From Xenopus tropicalis (taxonomy: Eukaryota > Chordata > Amphibia > Anura > Pipidae), in assembly GCF_000004195.4 (NCBI RefSeq), contig NC_030684.2, positions 71,221,392-71,285,391 of the forward strand: a stretch of DNA of 64,000 nucleotides. Reading direction: 5' to 3'. Position numbers and translations under genes: made by a program. The notes below the pieces were generated by a model. That model was not told the origin of the DNA. It saw nothing but the letters and a program-made list of their open reading frames with translations, and ran no database searches. Numbering within the stretch: the stretch's first letter is position 1; each line of letters begins with the position of its first letter. Below, in pieces: positions 53,774-63,978 of the stretch.

Positions 53774-54287
53774 TTAAAGGGGACCTGTCACCTTAAGAAA
53801 TAATTCCAAATTGTTTTCTATTGTGTTTGTCAAGCAAAATAAACTTTACACTATATAAATTATTTTAATCTTATATTCTTCAGCCTTGGAATTCACAATT
53901 GCAGCAAGCAGGCCGGTACCATTTTGTGGACACTGTTATCAAAGCAGGCATTGCATCCTGCCAAAATGTTGTTTCTGTGCCAGTATGGGGGGACCCGATA
54001 CCCATGTCCATGCACCGGTTACACAATTACATGGTGCAGAGGGAGGGGAATGTGAGGAGCAGCAACATATAAGAAGTTCTGAATTGAAAGTGAAAGTAAC
54101 TCTCTGCCCCACCTCTATGCCTAAGGCATAGAGGCGGGGCAGGCAATATATGATTGACAGCTGGGAATTTTAAATACTTTTATAATGGGTATGGATGTGG
54201 TAATAAAAAAATGATTTTGGGTTTCTTGTTTAATTTGAAAAGGGCTTTTATTATACAGCTTATGTCTGGGTGACAGGTCCACTTTAA
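53774..54287. mobile_element. TTAA-flanked MITE (TTAAAGGGGACCTGTCACC ends)
   Basis: The termini TTAAAGGGGACCTGTCACC and GGTGACAGGTCCACTTTAA bound 514 bp upstream of clasrp coding exon 1. The TTAA ends group it loosely with the T2-like elements. Confidence 0.82.
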
Positions 54288-54395
54288 AAAAAAAAAAAAA
54301 AATGCAACAACTATGTCAGTGGTTTGTAACTTATGTACTGTGACCTCAAATGCATAGTCACACTGCTTTAGGTGAATCACCTCGATCATCTACAT

Positions 54396-54726
54396 CAGGG
54401 ATCCCCAACCTTTTATACCCCTGAGCCACATTCAAGTGGAAAAAAAGTGTTGGGGAGCAACACAAGCAAGAAAAAGGTTCCTGGAGGTGCCAATGAGAGT
54501 TTCATTGGCTATTTGATAGCCCCTATGTAGACTGGCAGGCTATAGAAGGCTCTGTTTGGCATTATACTTGTTTTTTATGTCTCCAAAACTTGCCTCCTTT
54601 ACCAGAAATTAAAAAATGAGCACCTGGTTTGAGGCCACTGGGAGCAACATCTAAGGGGTTGGGGAGCAACATCTAAGGGGTTGGGGAGCAACATGTTGCT
54701 CGCGAGCTACTGGTTGGGGAACACTG
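54396..54726. mobile_element. Intact hAT-like MITE with 8-bp TSD
   Basis: CAGGGATCCCCAACC to GGTTGGGGAACACTG, 331 bp, flanked by exact ATCTACAT duplications (54388-54395, 54727-54734). It is the best-preserved member of the family that was broken at 18744-19410. Confidence 0.93.
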
Positions 54727-55433
54727 ATCTACATTATGAAGAGCTTGTCTCTTACAACAGTACATTTACTTTATAGACAACAGTATTTAACTACAAAGAA
54801 GAGACACCACTGATTATTAACCAAATGCTTGATAAACATAGGTACTCCAATACTTCTCTGTGACAGCAATCATTTAGAAAAAAAAAAAAAATGTATCCAC
54901 AGTTTTATACACAAACACAGCTTAACTGACAAATCACAGCTAGTGTAAACCATTGCAGTCATCCAAATCAATAGCTATGTAAACCAAGTCAACCAGAATA
55001 AAGCAATGTTACAGAGAAACGGCAGCCAATAAAAGCATGCCAGTATGATCACTAAACCAAATAAAAGAAGCTCTCAACTCAGGAGCGTAGGTTAGACCAA
55101 GCACTGAAAAAATAGCAGCATAACAGTGCTTCAGCAGTTGACAGAAGTTTTCTAAAGATATTTCCAATTAGTCTGCATTAGTTTTTAAAAGGTTTTAAAA
55201 TATTTTTTCAACTGCTATATGGCTGCTGTGGATTAATAACTTTCACAAGAAGGTAGCACTTTAAAAGTCAGAATGGAAGATCAGTTGGAGAGCCCCTGAA
55301 AAGAAAAATAAGAATTTAAAAAAAAAGAATAAGACCACATTAAATATCGGTCAAGCTGTTCTGAAGGCAAGGGTCAATAAATTGCTGAATGGAGTCTGAA
55401 CGGGCCAAGACACCAGAGTTTATCAGCCCTTAA

Positions 55434-55661
55434 GGGCCGTGACAGACAGGGACATTAGTCGCCGAGCAACAAATCTTCCTTGCGTGGGCGACTAATCTCC
55501 CCGAAATGCCATCCCACTGGCTAGAATGTAAATCGCCGGTGGGATGGCATGTGGCACGGCGATTTGCGAAATCGCCAAAGTTGCCTTGAGAGGAAACTTC
55601 GCAATTTCGGCGGCACATATGCCATCCCACCGGTGACTAATCTCCCCGTATGTCACGGCCC
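55434..55661. mobile_element. Palindromic MITE with TAA TSD, copy 2
   Basis: GGGCCGTGACAGACAGGGAC to CCGTATGTCACGGCCC, flanked by TAA. The interior 'gccatcccac' and 'cggtgggatggca' units match the family at 32086-32379. Confidence 0.82.
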
Positions 55662-57770
55662 TAAATAGTCACTTTTAGGGTAATGTCCCACAGAGTGATT
55701 TAGTTGCCTGAGATAGATCTCTGCTACTGCTGGTGACTAATAGCTTTGAAATGCCTTTCCACCGGCAACAAAGGCAAATCACCAGTGGAGGCCTAGGCAT
55801 TGCTTTGGTTCAAAATCATTCAAAGTTTCCTCCTGCAGGCAACTTCATGACTTCGTAAAAGCGAAGTGTAGGCCTTTGCACCAGTGATTGCTATTTAAAA
55901 TGTGATTGCTATTTTCATGTTTTCCAGGCCGACCTCCGATCTGCTCCGCTCCACTCTCGGTGCCCACACTTGGGCATTTGCCATAGTCTTTAAGGCAGGC
56001 ACACACAGTAGTGTACAGAAGTGGATCCACTTCTTTCTTAAATGCACATCTTACTAAAACCCCTGCTACTGGAATAACTGGAAACCAGTTAATAGTAGCT
56101 GAAAACTATATCAAATAAGAGGTTAATATAGGGCTTGACTTAAAATTCTCCAATAACTGTTACAAATGTGGGAAAAAAAAACAACTGTATTTAAAGGCCA
56201 CTATAGGGAAATGGCACACAGGAGATTCTGTGCATCACTTGAGCGGTTTCGCCCCCAAACTACCAGTACCTTGCTCTCAAATGAATTTGCATAAGCTCAC
56301 ACACACCATACAAAGTCATAAATTGTCTAAAAATATTTTAGACTTCTAAAGGACAAGGATCAGAACAGGGAAGGAAACACTGGATAGGTAGCATATGCAA
56401 TGCACTACAGTAACCAAGATTGGGTGCAATTTCTTGTCAACTGCACCAACTTTCTCCAATTAAACATCTCCATAGTGGCTCCACTGTGTATTCAATACAT
56501 TTATGGATTTATATCCCCTTCTGAGAAGGATATCAAGATATCAGAAGTTACCACAGATACCATAGGAATGTTTTTTTTTTTTGGTTTGTTTTTTTACTAG
56601 GTCATGTATCCTAATATCAGTGGGGCTATATTTTATTTTTCTAACAAAGTGAAACTCCCATTTTTTAGCATTTATGTATTTGCATTGTGTGTGAAATTAA
56701 GGTTAATGCCAAACGGGGCTGATTCTCGGGCGGAAGATAAACACAGGCCAAGAATCAGGCGATCCCTTGACCTATGCAGGCTCCTGTGTTTGCACCTAAA
56801 GGCACTTTGTCGGCCTGGATTTTGATGCAGACACAGGAACATGCATAGGTCAGGGGATCTGCAAATACTCATCCTGCAATCAGCCATGTGTGGCTGTAGC
56901 CTAAATACATGCCATTTGCTTATGGCTAGACAATTTGTATACAGTAAACAATATTTTGCAGTTTTTAAATTTCTTTTTTTCCCACTCTTTAGCCATGGTT
57001 GACAACTTGCATTTCCTTTTGGCCAAATAGAGCCATCACCTGATGGTCAATATAGGGCCTGGATCTCAAATAGCACTCATTGGGCTCCAGTCTTATTTGA
57101 CACAAAACAGAATGGAAATTAATACACAAGTATCATGTACCAGGACACATGGTTCTGCATCTGGCCAGTATTTTACTGGCCCAGGTAGAAACAAATTGCT
57201 TTTTACAAACAATATCAATATGAAATAAAGACGACTGATACAGCACAGTGTTTTTTGTCACTAAAAGAGCCCATCCCTACCAGGCTGATATATTTTTCTT
57301 TTGAACTTCAGAACTAACTATTGGTGCTTATCATTTAGCCTGCAGGCATGCCAAGGCACCAGAAGCACAATACAGTGTGTAAGTCTATGAACAGAAGCAA
57401 ACCATACGAACAAATAAAAAGGGGACACTAAAGAATTTTGGGAAGAGATATTTAGGGGTTAGTACTGCTACATATACTAATAATAAAAGATCAATTTAGT
57501 TTGCTGTCAACCTCATCTACTGAAATGAGTCATAACCAGATCCCAGCTTTGGCACACATTAACAGCCACAAGGAACAGTATATGTATATATTCCATATAA
57601 ACTAGGTCTCCCCTGCCCCTAAAATATATAAACAGCACTCAGTGCAGTCTAAAACGGAGTTGCACGTTTCTAGCTAAAACGAACGTTTAAATGAGCAGAT
57701 GGAAGCCTGCATTGCCCAGTAATCCTGTACATAGGACAGTTCTTTCCCCCCAATTGGTGACACTACTGTG
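55662..57770. other. Probable clasrp first intron, no gene seen
   Basis: It lies between the MITE and the promoter region. A short inverted pair near 56745-56860 ('gatcccttgacctatgca' against 'tgcataggtcaggggatc') is the only clear structure. Frames are short and unrecognised. Confidence 0.5.
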
Positions 57771-57779
57771 CGCCCTCAG

Positions 57780-58600
57780 AAATGCAGTCCATCACTCAGC
57801 CCTCCACCCGCACCGTGCTTTCTCCCTGCAGGGTTCATAGCAGTAATGGTGCGGCCCCAAGCAGACCACGCTGGGCAGTAAGAGGAACACTGCACAATCA
57901 CAGCTCACACTTATTTGCAGTTCCCATCTCACTCATAGGAGGTTTAGTGCCAAATACTAAACATAGTCCCATTAATTTACACTACAAATCCCACTGCAGC
58001 CCTCATCTCCGCCATTCCCACTTACATGAGCCCTCGCCTTTAGCAAACCCTTGCTTGTGTAATGCTGCAGCTTTCTGATATTTACACCCTGTTCCACCTC
58101 AATCCTTCATTCAACTCTCCTGCTCTCTTTTCTTCATAGGCCGCAGTAGCGCCATAGGTTGGCTTTGAGGAAGTCCGGACGTCACAACCACGTGACCGTG
58201 AAGAGGGCGGGGATTACTACGTCACAAGGGGGGGTGTACAAATCTCTGCAGATATATAGAGCACGGGTCACCCCCACCATTTCCCACTCACATGAGCCCT
58301 CACCTCTAACAATCCCTTCCTTGTGTAGTGCTGCACCTTCCTGGCATCTATACCCTGCGCCACCACAATTCTACATTCATCTCTCCTGTTCCCTTCCCTG
58401 GATGGGCCGAGGCGGCTGCACACATTGACTCAGAAGGGCTCGTGACGTCACCGCCGTGTGCCGACATGTGGGCGTGAACAAATGACGTCGTGTAGAGGAG
58501 TTTCTGGCGCTTGTCCTGCGAAGGGCTTGCCAGTTCCAGGGAACCACATGACGCCTCCAGGGAAGTAGCTGCCTTGGCCTACACATAAGGAACCTGATAC
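57780..58600. promoter_or_regulatory. Probable divergent clasrp/bloc1s3 promoter region
   Basis: A GC-richer, CpG-containing interval sits between the first coding exons of two head-to-head genes. Visible sites include CACGTG (58189-58194), TGACGTCA (58443-58450), ACGTCAC near 58179 and 58218, TGACGTCG near 58483, TGACTCA near 58426, and GGGCGGGG near 58205. Both genes need a non-coding first exon because each coding start is preceded by a splice acceptor. Start sites are not determined. Confidence 0.6.
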
Positions 58601-58690
58601 CTGAACGTGAAATTAAGGTGGCGGAGAGTATAAATGCCTGGCAGGTGCAGCACTACACAAGGAAGGATTTGGTAGAGGTGAGGGCTCCTG
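57995..58690. repeat. Three copies of a first-exon-like unit, one inverted
   Basis: Copy A (about 57995-58140) and copy B (about 58272-58405) are direct repeats read on the minus strand. Copy C (about 58605-58690) is the inverse, read on the plus strand. All share, in transcript sense, a TATAAATGCC-like block, GCAGCACTACACAAGGAAGG, and a splice-donor-like stretch: AAAGGCGAGG then CATGTAAGT in A; GAGGTGAGG then CATGTGAGT in B; GAGGTGAGG in C. Copies A and B would serve clasrp and C would serve bloc1s3, by orientation. Confidence 0.72.
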
Positions 58691-59165
58691 TGGGTAGGGA
58701 ATGGTGAAGGTGAGGGCTCCTGTGGGTAGGGAATGGTGGAGGTGAGGGCTCCTGTGGGTAGGGAATGGTGGAGGTGAGGGCTCCTGTGGGTAGGGAATGG
58801 TGGAGGTGAGGGCTCCTGTGGGTAGGGAATGGTGGAGGTGAGGGCTCCTGTGGGTAGGGAATGGTGGAGGTGAGGGCTCCTGTGGGTAGGGAATGGTGGA
58901 GGTGAGGGCTCCTGTGGGTAGGGAATGGTGGAGGTGAGGGCTCCTGTGGGTAGGGAATGGTGGAGGTGAGGGCTCCTGTGGGTAGGGAATGGTGGAGGTG
59001 AGGGCTCCTGTGGGTAGGGAATGGTGGAGGTGAGGGCTCCTGTGGGTAGGGATGGTGGAGGTGAGGGCTCCTGTGGGTAGGGAATGGTGGAGGTGAGGGC
59101 TCCTGTGGGTAGGGAATGGTGGAGGTGAGGGCGCCTGTGGGTAGGGAATGGTGGAGGTGAGGGCT
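58660..59165 (+). repeat. 32-bp minisatellite, about 15 units
   Basis: The unit GGGTAGGGAATGGTGG followed by AGGTGAGGGCTCCTGT is repeated about 15 times with very few changes (one lost A near 59050, CTCC to CGCC near 59131). It grows directly out of copy C of the first-exon-like unit. Because 32 is not a multiple of 3, the long minus-strand frame across it has a 32-residue period and is not a gene. Confidence 0.95.
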
Positions 59166-59719
59166 GCAGGGGAAACAAGGATCCGTACTGTTATTTTGGG
59201 GAAATTATTTTTGGAGGATCACAAAGGAAGGGCCCCAGGGGGAAAAGAGTGCGGTATGTGGGTGACTGCAGTGCCATATGCAGAGGGGCTAACACTTTGT
59301 GATCTAAGTTCAATTAACTGTATAAAATACAGTGCTGTATAAATGTACTGTCATGTCCGGGTCTTACACTGCTACATATTACTGTGCTGAAAGCTGGCAG
59401 ATTTAGCCATTTAAAATCTAGTAATTTAAAGTAGAGGAATTGAAAGTGCACCACAGAGTTAAACAAAGTTGGGCAGCATTGATTGGGAAAGTTCCAGGGA
59501 ACGTTAAAGTGGGTTGCTACTGTTGGGAACAAAATAAGGCTGATTTAACCATTTTAGTTTGCCTACTTTTTCTCTCTCATCCATTCTTATCCATCCATGT
59601 ATCATCTGCTCTCCAACATTGATCAAACTATTTTGAAATTCTTATTTCCCTTTACCCTCATTCAGTCTAAACTGGATGCCCCTGTAAACAAAGCGCAAAT
59701 CCTAGCCATCTTCAGAAAG

Positions 59720-60161
59720 AAAAATTCTAATGCAGAGCTTGTGTTTGGGCGACCGAGGGGGGAAAAGGGTCTGGGGAGAACACTGCATTAGCTTGTCAAA
59801 AATCACCCTTATGTCTCAAATGTGCCGTATGTCTCAAATATAACCATACTGGCACAACAGGGCTCTTTCAGCAGGATAAGCCTGCAAGTTTATTTAGTGT
59901 AAACCATGTGAACATTTTCGGGACACACCCCTTCATCAGAAATCATAAAGGGGTTTGCCCTGAAAATATTCACTTGGTTTGCACTAAATAAACTCGCAGG
60001 ATTATCCTGCTGAAACAGCCCTGTTGTGCCAGTATGGTTATATTTGAGACATACGGCACATTTGAGACATAAGGGTGATTTTTGACAAGCTAATGCAGTG
60101 TTCTCCCCAGACCCTTTTCCCCCCTCGGTCGCCCAAACACAAGCTCTGCATTAGAATTTTT
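59720..60161. repeat. 440-bp near-perfect palindrome with hammerhead-like centre
   Basis: Arms of about 218 bp are inverse copies differing at scattered single bases, centred near 59940. They share 'gcagagcttgtgtttgggcg', 'gacatacggcacatttgag' and 'ggcacaacagggct'. At the centre the minus strand reads CTGATGA, AGGGGTGTGTCCC, GAAA (59939 down to about 59916), which resembles a hammerhead ribozyme core with stem II. It lies in the probable bloc1s3 first intron. Confidence 0.9.
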
Positions 60162-60517
60162 GCAAGTTGTGAGTTACTTTGGAGGGCACAGATCCCTCAA
60201 CCAAATACTGAGCACCAGGTGACATATTAGTGGAAGGACCAGGGTGTGCTGTGAGAGTTATAGTTCAAATGTACCATAACTCTCTGATTCTATTTTTACT
60301 TTATAATGTTGTTTGTAAGAACCATGTTTATAAATATGCTATACAAAAAGAAATTATGTTAATGGCGATGATCAGAATATTTATTCATTTATTAAATACC
60401 TATGTCATTTTATTTTTAAATGTCAATGTTTGATACCTTTATCTATCCTCTAACCTGGGTGGTTATTGGTTCCTCAAGTCAGATATTGGTGTTAATTTTA
60501 ATATTGTTATTCCACAG

Positions 60518-60854
60518 TACAGGTATTGGACCCATTATCCAGAATGCTCAGGACCAAGGGAATTCTGGATAAGGGATCTTTCCATAATTTGGATCTCCAT
60601 ACCTAAAAAAAACTATTAAACTACTATCAATAAAACATTAATTAAACCAAATTGGATTGTTTTGCATCCAATAAGGATTATTTACATCTTATTTGGGATC
60701 AATTACAAGGTACTGTTTTATTATTACAGGGAAAAAGAAAATCAGTTTTAAAATTCTAAATTATTTGATTAAAATTGAGTCTATGGGAGACTATGGGAGT
60801 CTATTCGGAGCTTTCTGGATAACGGGTTTCCGGATAAGGGATCCTATACCTGTA
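60518..60854. mobile_element. MITE with TACAGGTATTGGA ends, copy 2
   Basis: Inverted ends TACAGGTATTGGACCC and GGATCCTATACCTGTA. Same family as 28798-29079, with internal 'ggataagggatc' repeats. Confidence 0.82.
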
Positions 60855-61035
60855 CCACAAAATTAGGCACAGTGCACTAAGATGGCTACTTGCACACCAA
60901 TATTACAACTAAAAAAAAGTATATATTTATTGGTGCAAAAACATTTTTTTTAAAGGGTAAAATGGATTATTTGCAGCATGAACAGTGTAATTTAGTAATA
61001 AAAATGATACTGTAAAAATCATGACAGTATCCCTT

Positions 61036-61469
61036 TTAAGGGGTGGTTCACCTTTAAGTTAACTTTTAGTATGATATAGAATTGTCTATTCTAAGCAACT
61101 TTTCAATTGGTCTTCATCATTTATTTTCTTCTAACTCTTTGCGGCTTTTAAATAGGGGTCACTGAACCTGGCAGCCAAAAACCTTTTGCTCTGTGAGGCT
61201 ACAATTTTATTTTCATTTTTACTTTTTATTTGTTTTTCTATTCAGGCCTCTCATGTTCATTTACCATCCTCACTTAACCCGCAGCCTGATCGCTAAGGTA
61301 ATTTGGATCCTAGCAACCCATTAGCTGCTGCCAAACTGCAGGGCTGCTAAACACAAAGATAACTAATAGACTACAAATAATAAAAAATTAAGACCAATTG
61401 CAGATTGTCTCAGAATATTACTCTCTACGTCATACTAAAAGTTAACTCAAAGGTGAACAACCCCTTTAA
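61036..61469. mobile_element. TTAA-flanked MITE just upstream of bloc1s3
   Basis: TTAAGGGGTGGTTCACCTTT to AAAGGTGAACAACCCCTTTAA, with subterminal GTTAACTTTTAGTATGA inverted at the right end. It ends 72 bases before the bloc1s3 splice acceptor, and partial relatives lie at 11232 and 18578. Confidence 0.85.
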
Positions 61470-61543
61470 ATGATGATACATCATTTTTGTAATGCTTGGA
61501 TTAATGTGTAATATATCCTTTTGTTTTCCTCTGTACGAAAGCT

Positions 61544-62110
61544 ATGGCTTCCCGAGTATATCACACTGTGGTTAAAGGAGAAGCTTCGGAGACAGATGAT
61601 GAGGAGGAGATGTATGTGACCTCCGTTACATCTGGAGCCTTTTTTAGCACTCATGGTTTAAAAATCCAAGGTGAAGCTTCAGAAACAGATGAAGAAGACG
61701 ATGTAAATGTGAAAAGTGACAAATGTACCAAGGATTTGGAGGATATTCTCCCTCCATTAGTGGTTATCCGTAATGAGGGAGAAAACGTGCCTTTTGGCAC
61801 AGAAGAAAAACCAATAGTGAATATACAGCAGCAAGGACGTTATAGTACTTTGCTGCAGCAGAAACTTTTAGAAAGCAATGCACGCTTGTACCATGATGTC
61901 AACAACACCATCAGGCATGTCTATCAGACTGCAACGGGCGAAATACGAACATTAACTAGTCAGCTGAGCAACTCTCAAAATGGCATCATTAATGCCTCCC
62001 ATAATATAAGGCTTGCTCTTGACGATTTGAAAGGGGTTTCAGAAAAGATTGATATCATCACAAGCTGCAACCTTCTTCCTGATATTCACATTAGTGTTCC
62101 TAATGCATAG
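61544..62110 (+). CDS. bloc1s3: BLOC-1 complex subunit 3 (single coding exon)
   Basis: 188 aa. BLOC1S3 is one of eight subunits of BLOC-1, the cytosolic complex needed to build melanosomes and platelet dense granules. The N-terminus holds two copies of a GEASETD(D/E)E motif (about residues 12-21 and 43-52), a duplication also present in the human protein. Then come PPLVVIRNEG and GTEEKP blocks. The C-terminal half is helical: LLQQKLLESNARLYHDVNN, then a heptad-like region ending CNLLPDI, where the human family ends similarly. The coding region is uninterrupted, as in human. The ATG lies two bases after a pyrimidine tract and AAAG, a plausible acceptor, so a 5' non-coding exon probably lies near 58.6 kb. 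clasrp lies head-to-head, as expected from human 19q13.3 linkage. Confidence 0.94.
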   Translation: MASRVYHTVVKGEASETDDEEEMYVTSVTSGAFFSTHGLKIQGEASETDEEDDVNVKSDKCTKDLEDILPPLVVIRNEGENVPFGTEEKPIVNIQQQGRYSTLLQQKLLESNARLYHDVNNTIRHVYQTATGEIRTLTSQLSNSQNGIINASHNIRLALDDLKGVSEKIDIITSCNLLPDIHISVPNA

Positions 62111-62321
62111 GACATCTGGTGCTGAAAGTGTCATACCATGTGGTTAAAGGAATTCTGTGCAGTGTATTAAAACTTTGTGCCTTCAATGCCTCCAAACAGG
62201 ATATGGTGAATGTATGTGTATGCAGTGGGATGTTGTGTTATTTGAGCAATTTCCACTATTACAATGTTATTGTAAGTCCATAGTGACATCAGAAAATATT
62301 TGCAAACTTGAAATAGTATAA

Positions 62322-62327
62322 AATAAA
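62322..62327 (+). terminator. Polyadenylation signal AATAAA of bloc1s3
   Basis: AATAAA lies 212 bases after the bloc1s3 stop codon, the nearest on this strand. Confidence 0.6.
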
Positions 62328-62428
62328 AAATAGTAAATATATATGGTGTGTATAATGCTGTATGGTGTTGATGCACACTGTGCTGCATAGTAATCTTTTT
62401 AAAGGTAAACTGTTGTGAAAGCAGAGTC

Positions 62429-62542
62429 AAAAAGCAGTTTTTAACTGCAACCCTTTATTGGGTAACACGCAACATGTGATAAAGGGATTTCAGTCCCAAA
62501 ACTGAATAATGGGTTGCAGTTAAAAAAACTGCTGTTTTTTTA
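62429..62542. repeat. Short inverted repeat, probable MITE
   Basis: AAAAGCAGTTTTTAACTGCA at the left and TGCAGTTAAAAAAACTGCTG at the right form arms of about 30 bp. The loop contains 'acatgtgataaaggg'. Confidence 0.8.
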
Positions 62543-63274
62543 TCCTACATTCACAAGTTTTTACCTTTACAGTACTATGGTGTCTGTAAAATGGCACTTG
62601 GTAATTACATGAGCATTACAATTCTGAGACCAGTTGGAATGTAGCAACAGAAAATTTTGTACATACGGGTAGTAACCTTTAGCCACCCTTTCCTTAATTT
62701 GAAAACACTGGATGTTTCACTAGGAAAAGTGTTCAGTCTCTTAACCAACTGATACATTTATTTCCAAATACTGGAACTCTGTTAGTTTTCAGGGGCACTT
62801 TGGGGCTTGCTGCAACGTAAGGCAGCAAACCTAATGCTCCCCTTCTCTCCCTATGCTTACATCCATTTATTGGACCAGGGCAAGGGGTGGTAAAACATTC
62901 TGTACAATAAAATTATACAATAGATATGGTTTATGAGGGGCCCTTTTAAAAAAGATATAAAGAGGGTCTCAGGACTGTTGCTCTCTTGCTTTGCCTATAG
63001 TTGGAAATGCATATGCAGGATTCTGGGTTTTTGTGTCTGTGGTTTTCAAATGCAGCTCTCTGTCCTTTGCTCTGCATCTTCCCTCTATTTAAACCCTGAG
63101 TTAAAAATACTCCCTTGCATTTAATATGTCTCATTTTTGATGAGAGACTGGGTTGGGTCTTTTGTGTTATTGAAAAATCCTAACCTCTTTTTCATCTGCC
63201 CTTTCAAATGTCATTAAGCTAAATCCTTTTTTAAATGTACCTTCCATTCATTAATATCACATATTCCTGCATTT

Positions 63275-63480
63275 GGATTAGTGCTGGGCGGTATACCGGT
63301 AAAAACCGATCACCGTTTTTTTTTTTTGAAACCGATATGAATTTTCTACATACCGGTGTGCTGAATACTTCCGGGTGCGCACGTGACGTCAGCGCGCACG
63401 TGACGTCAGCGCGCACGTGACGTCAGCGCGCACGTGACATCAGCGCGCACACTCTACAAAAGCGCCATCGCTAGGACGCA
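63275..63480 (+). mobile_element. TIR element end with CACGTGACGTCA tandem array
   Basis: GTGCTGGGCGGTATACCGG resembles the terminus of a vertebrate hAT-type MITE; the other end is not seen. From 63372 the 18-bp unit GCGCACGTGACGTCA plus GCG repeats about four times (the last has ACATCA). Each unit joins an E-box (CACGTG) to a CRE-like TGACGTCA. Confidence 0.7.
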
Positions 63481-63535
63481 TTCAGAGTCGGATACCAATG
63501 TGAGCTGTCGGGGGGGTGCCTGGCCAGTAATTATA

Positions 63536-63978
63536 TTTTATGTGAAGGGGATGGGGTTGTGTTTGGGGGGGGTGGGGTGGGGGGTTATATTTATGTGAAG
63601 GGGATGGGGGGGTGTTTGGGGTGGGTGGGTTATACTTATGTGAAGGGGATGGGGTTGTGTTTGGGGGGGGGTGGGGGGTTATATTTATGTGAAGGGGGTG
63701 GGGGGGTGTGTGCGGATGGGGGGTGTTTGGGGTGGGGGTGAGGTGTGCGGATGGGGGGGTGTTTGGGGTGGGGGTGAGGTGTGCGGATGGGGGGTGTTTG
63801 GGGTGGGGGGGTGCGTGCGGATGGGGGGGTGTTTGGGGTGGGGGGGTGCGTGCGGATGGGGGGGTGTTTGGGGTGGGGGGGGTGGGGGGTTGCGTGCGGG
63901 TGGGGGGGCTGCGTGCGGATGGGGGGTGTTTGGGGTGGCGGGGGGGGGTGCGGGTGGCGGGTGTTTGGGGTGGTCACC
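63536..63978 (+). repeat. G-rich tandem array to near the window edge
   Basis: The first part repeats 'ttatgtgaaggggatggggg', the second repeats 'gtgcggatgggggg' with 'tgtttggggtggggg'. Strong G-quadruplex potential. The open frames across it (poly-Gly/Trp/Val, poly-Pro/His) are repeat artefacts. Confidence 0.92.

Noticed and set aside
58680..59165. Regular 32-bp repeats as a CRISPR array
   Set aside because: The units are contiguous with no unique spacers, and the window is vertebrate DNA.
58579..59178. 199-codon minus-strand frame rich in Pro, His, Thr and Ser
   Set aside because: It is the 32-bp minisatellite read in one frame, with a 32-residue period; the other frames are also open because the unit has no stops.
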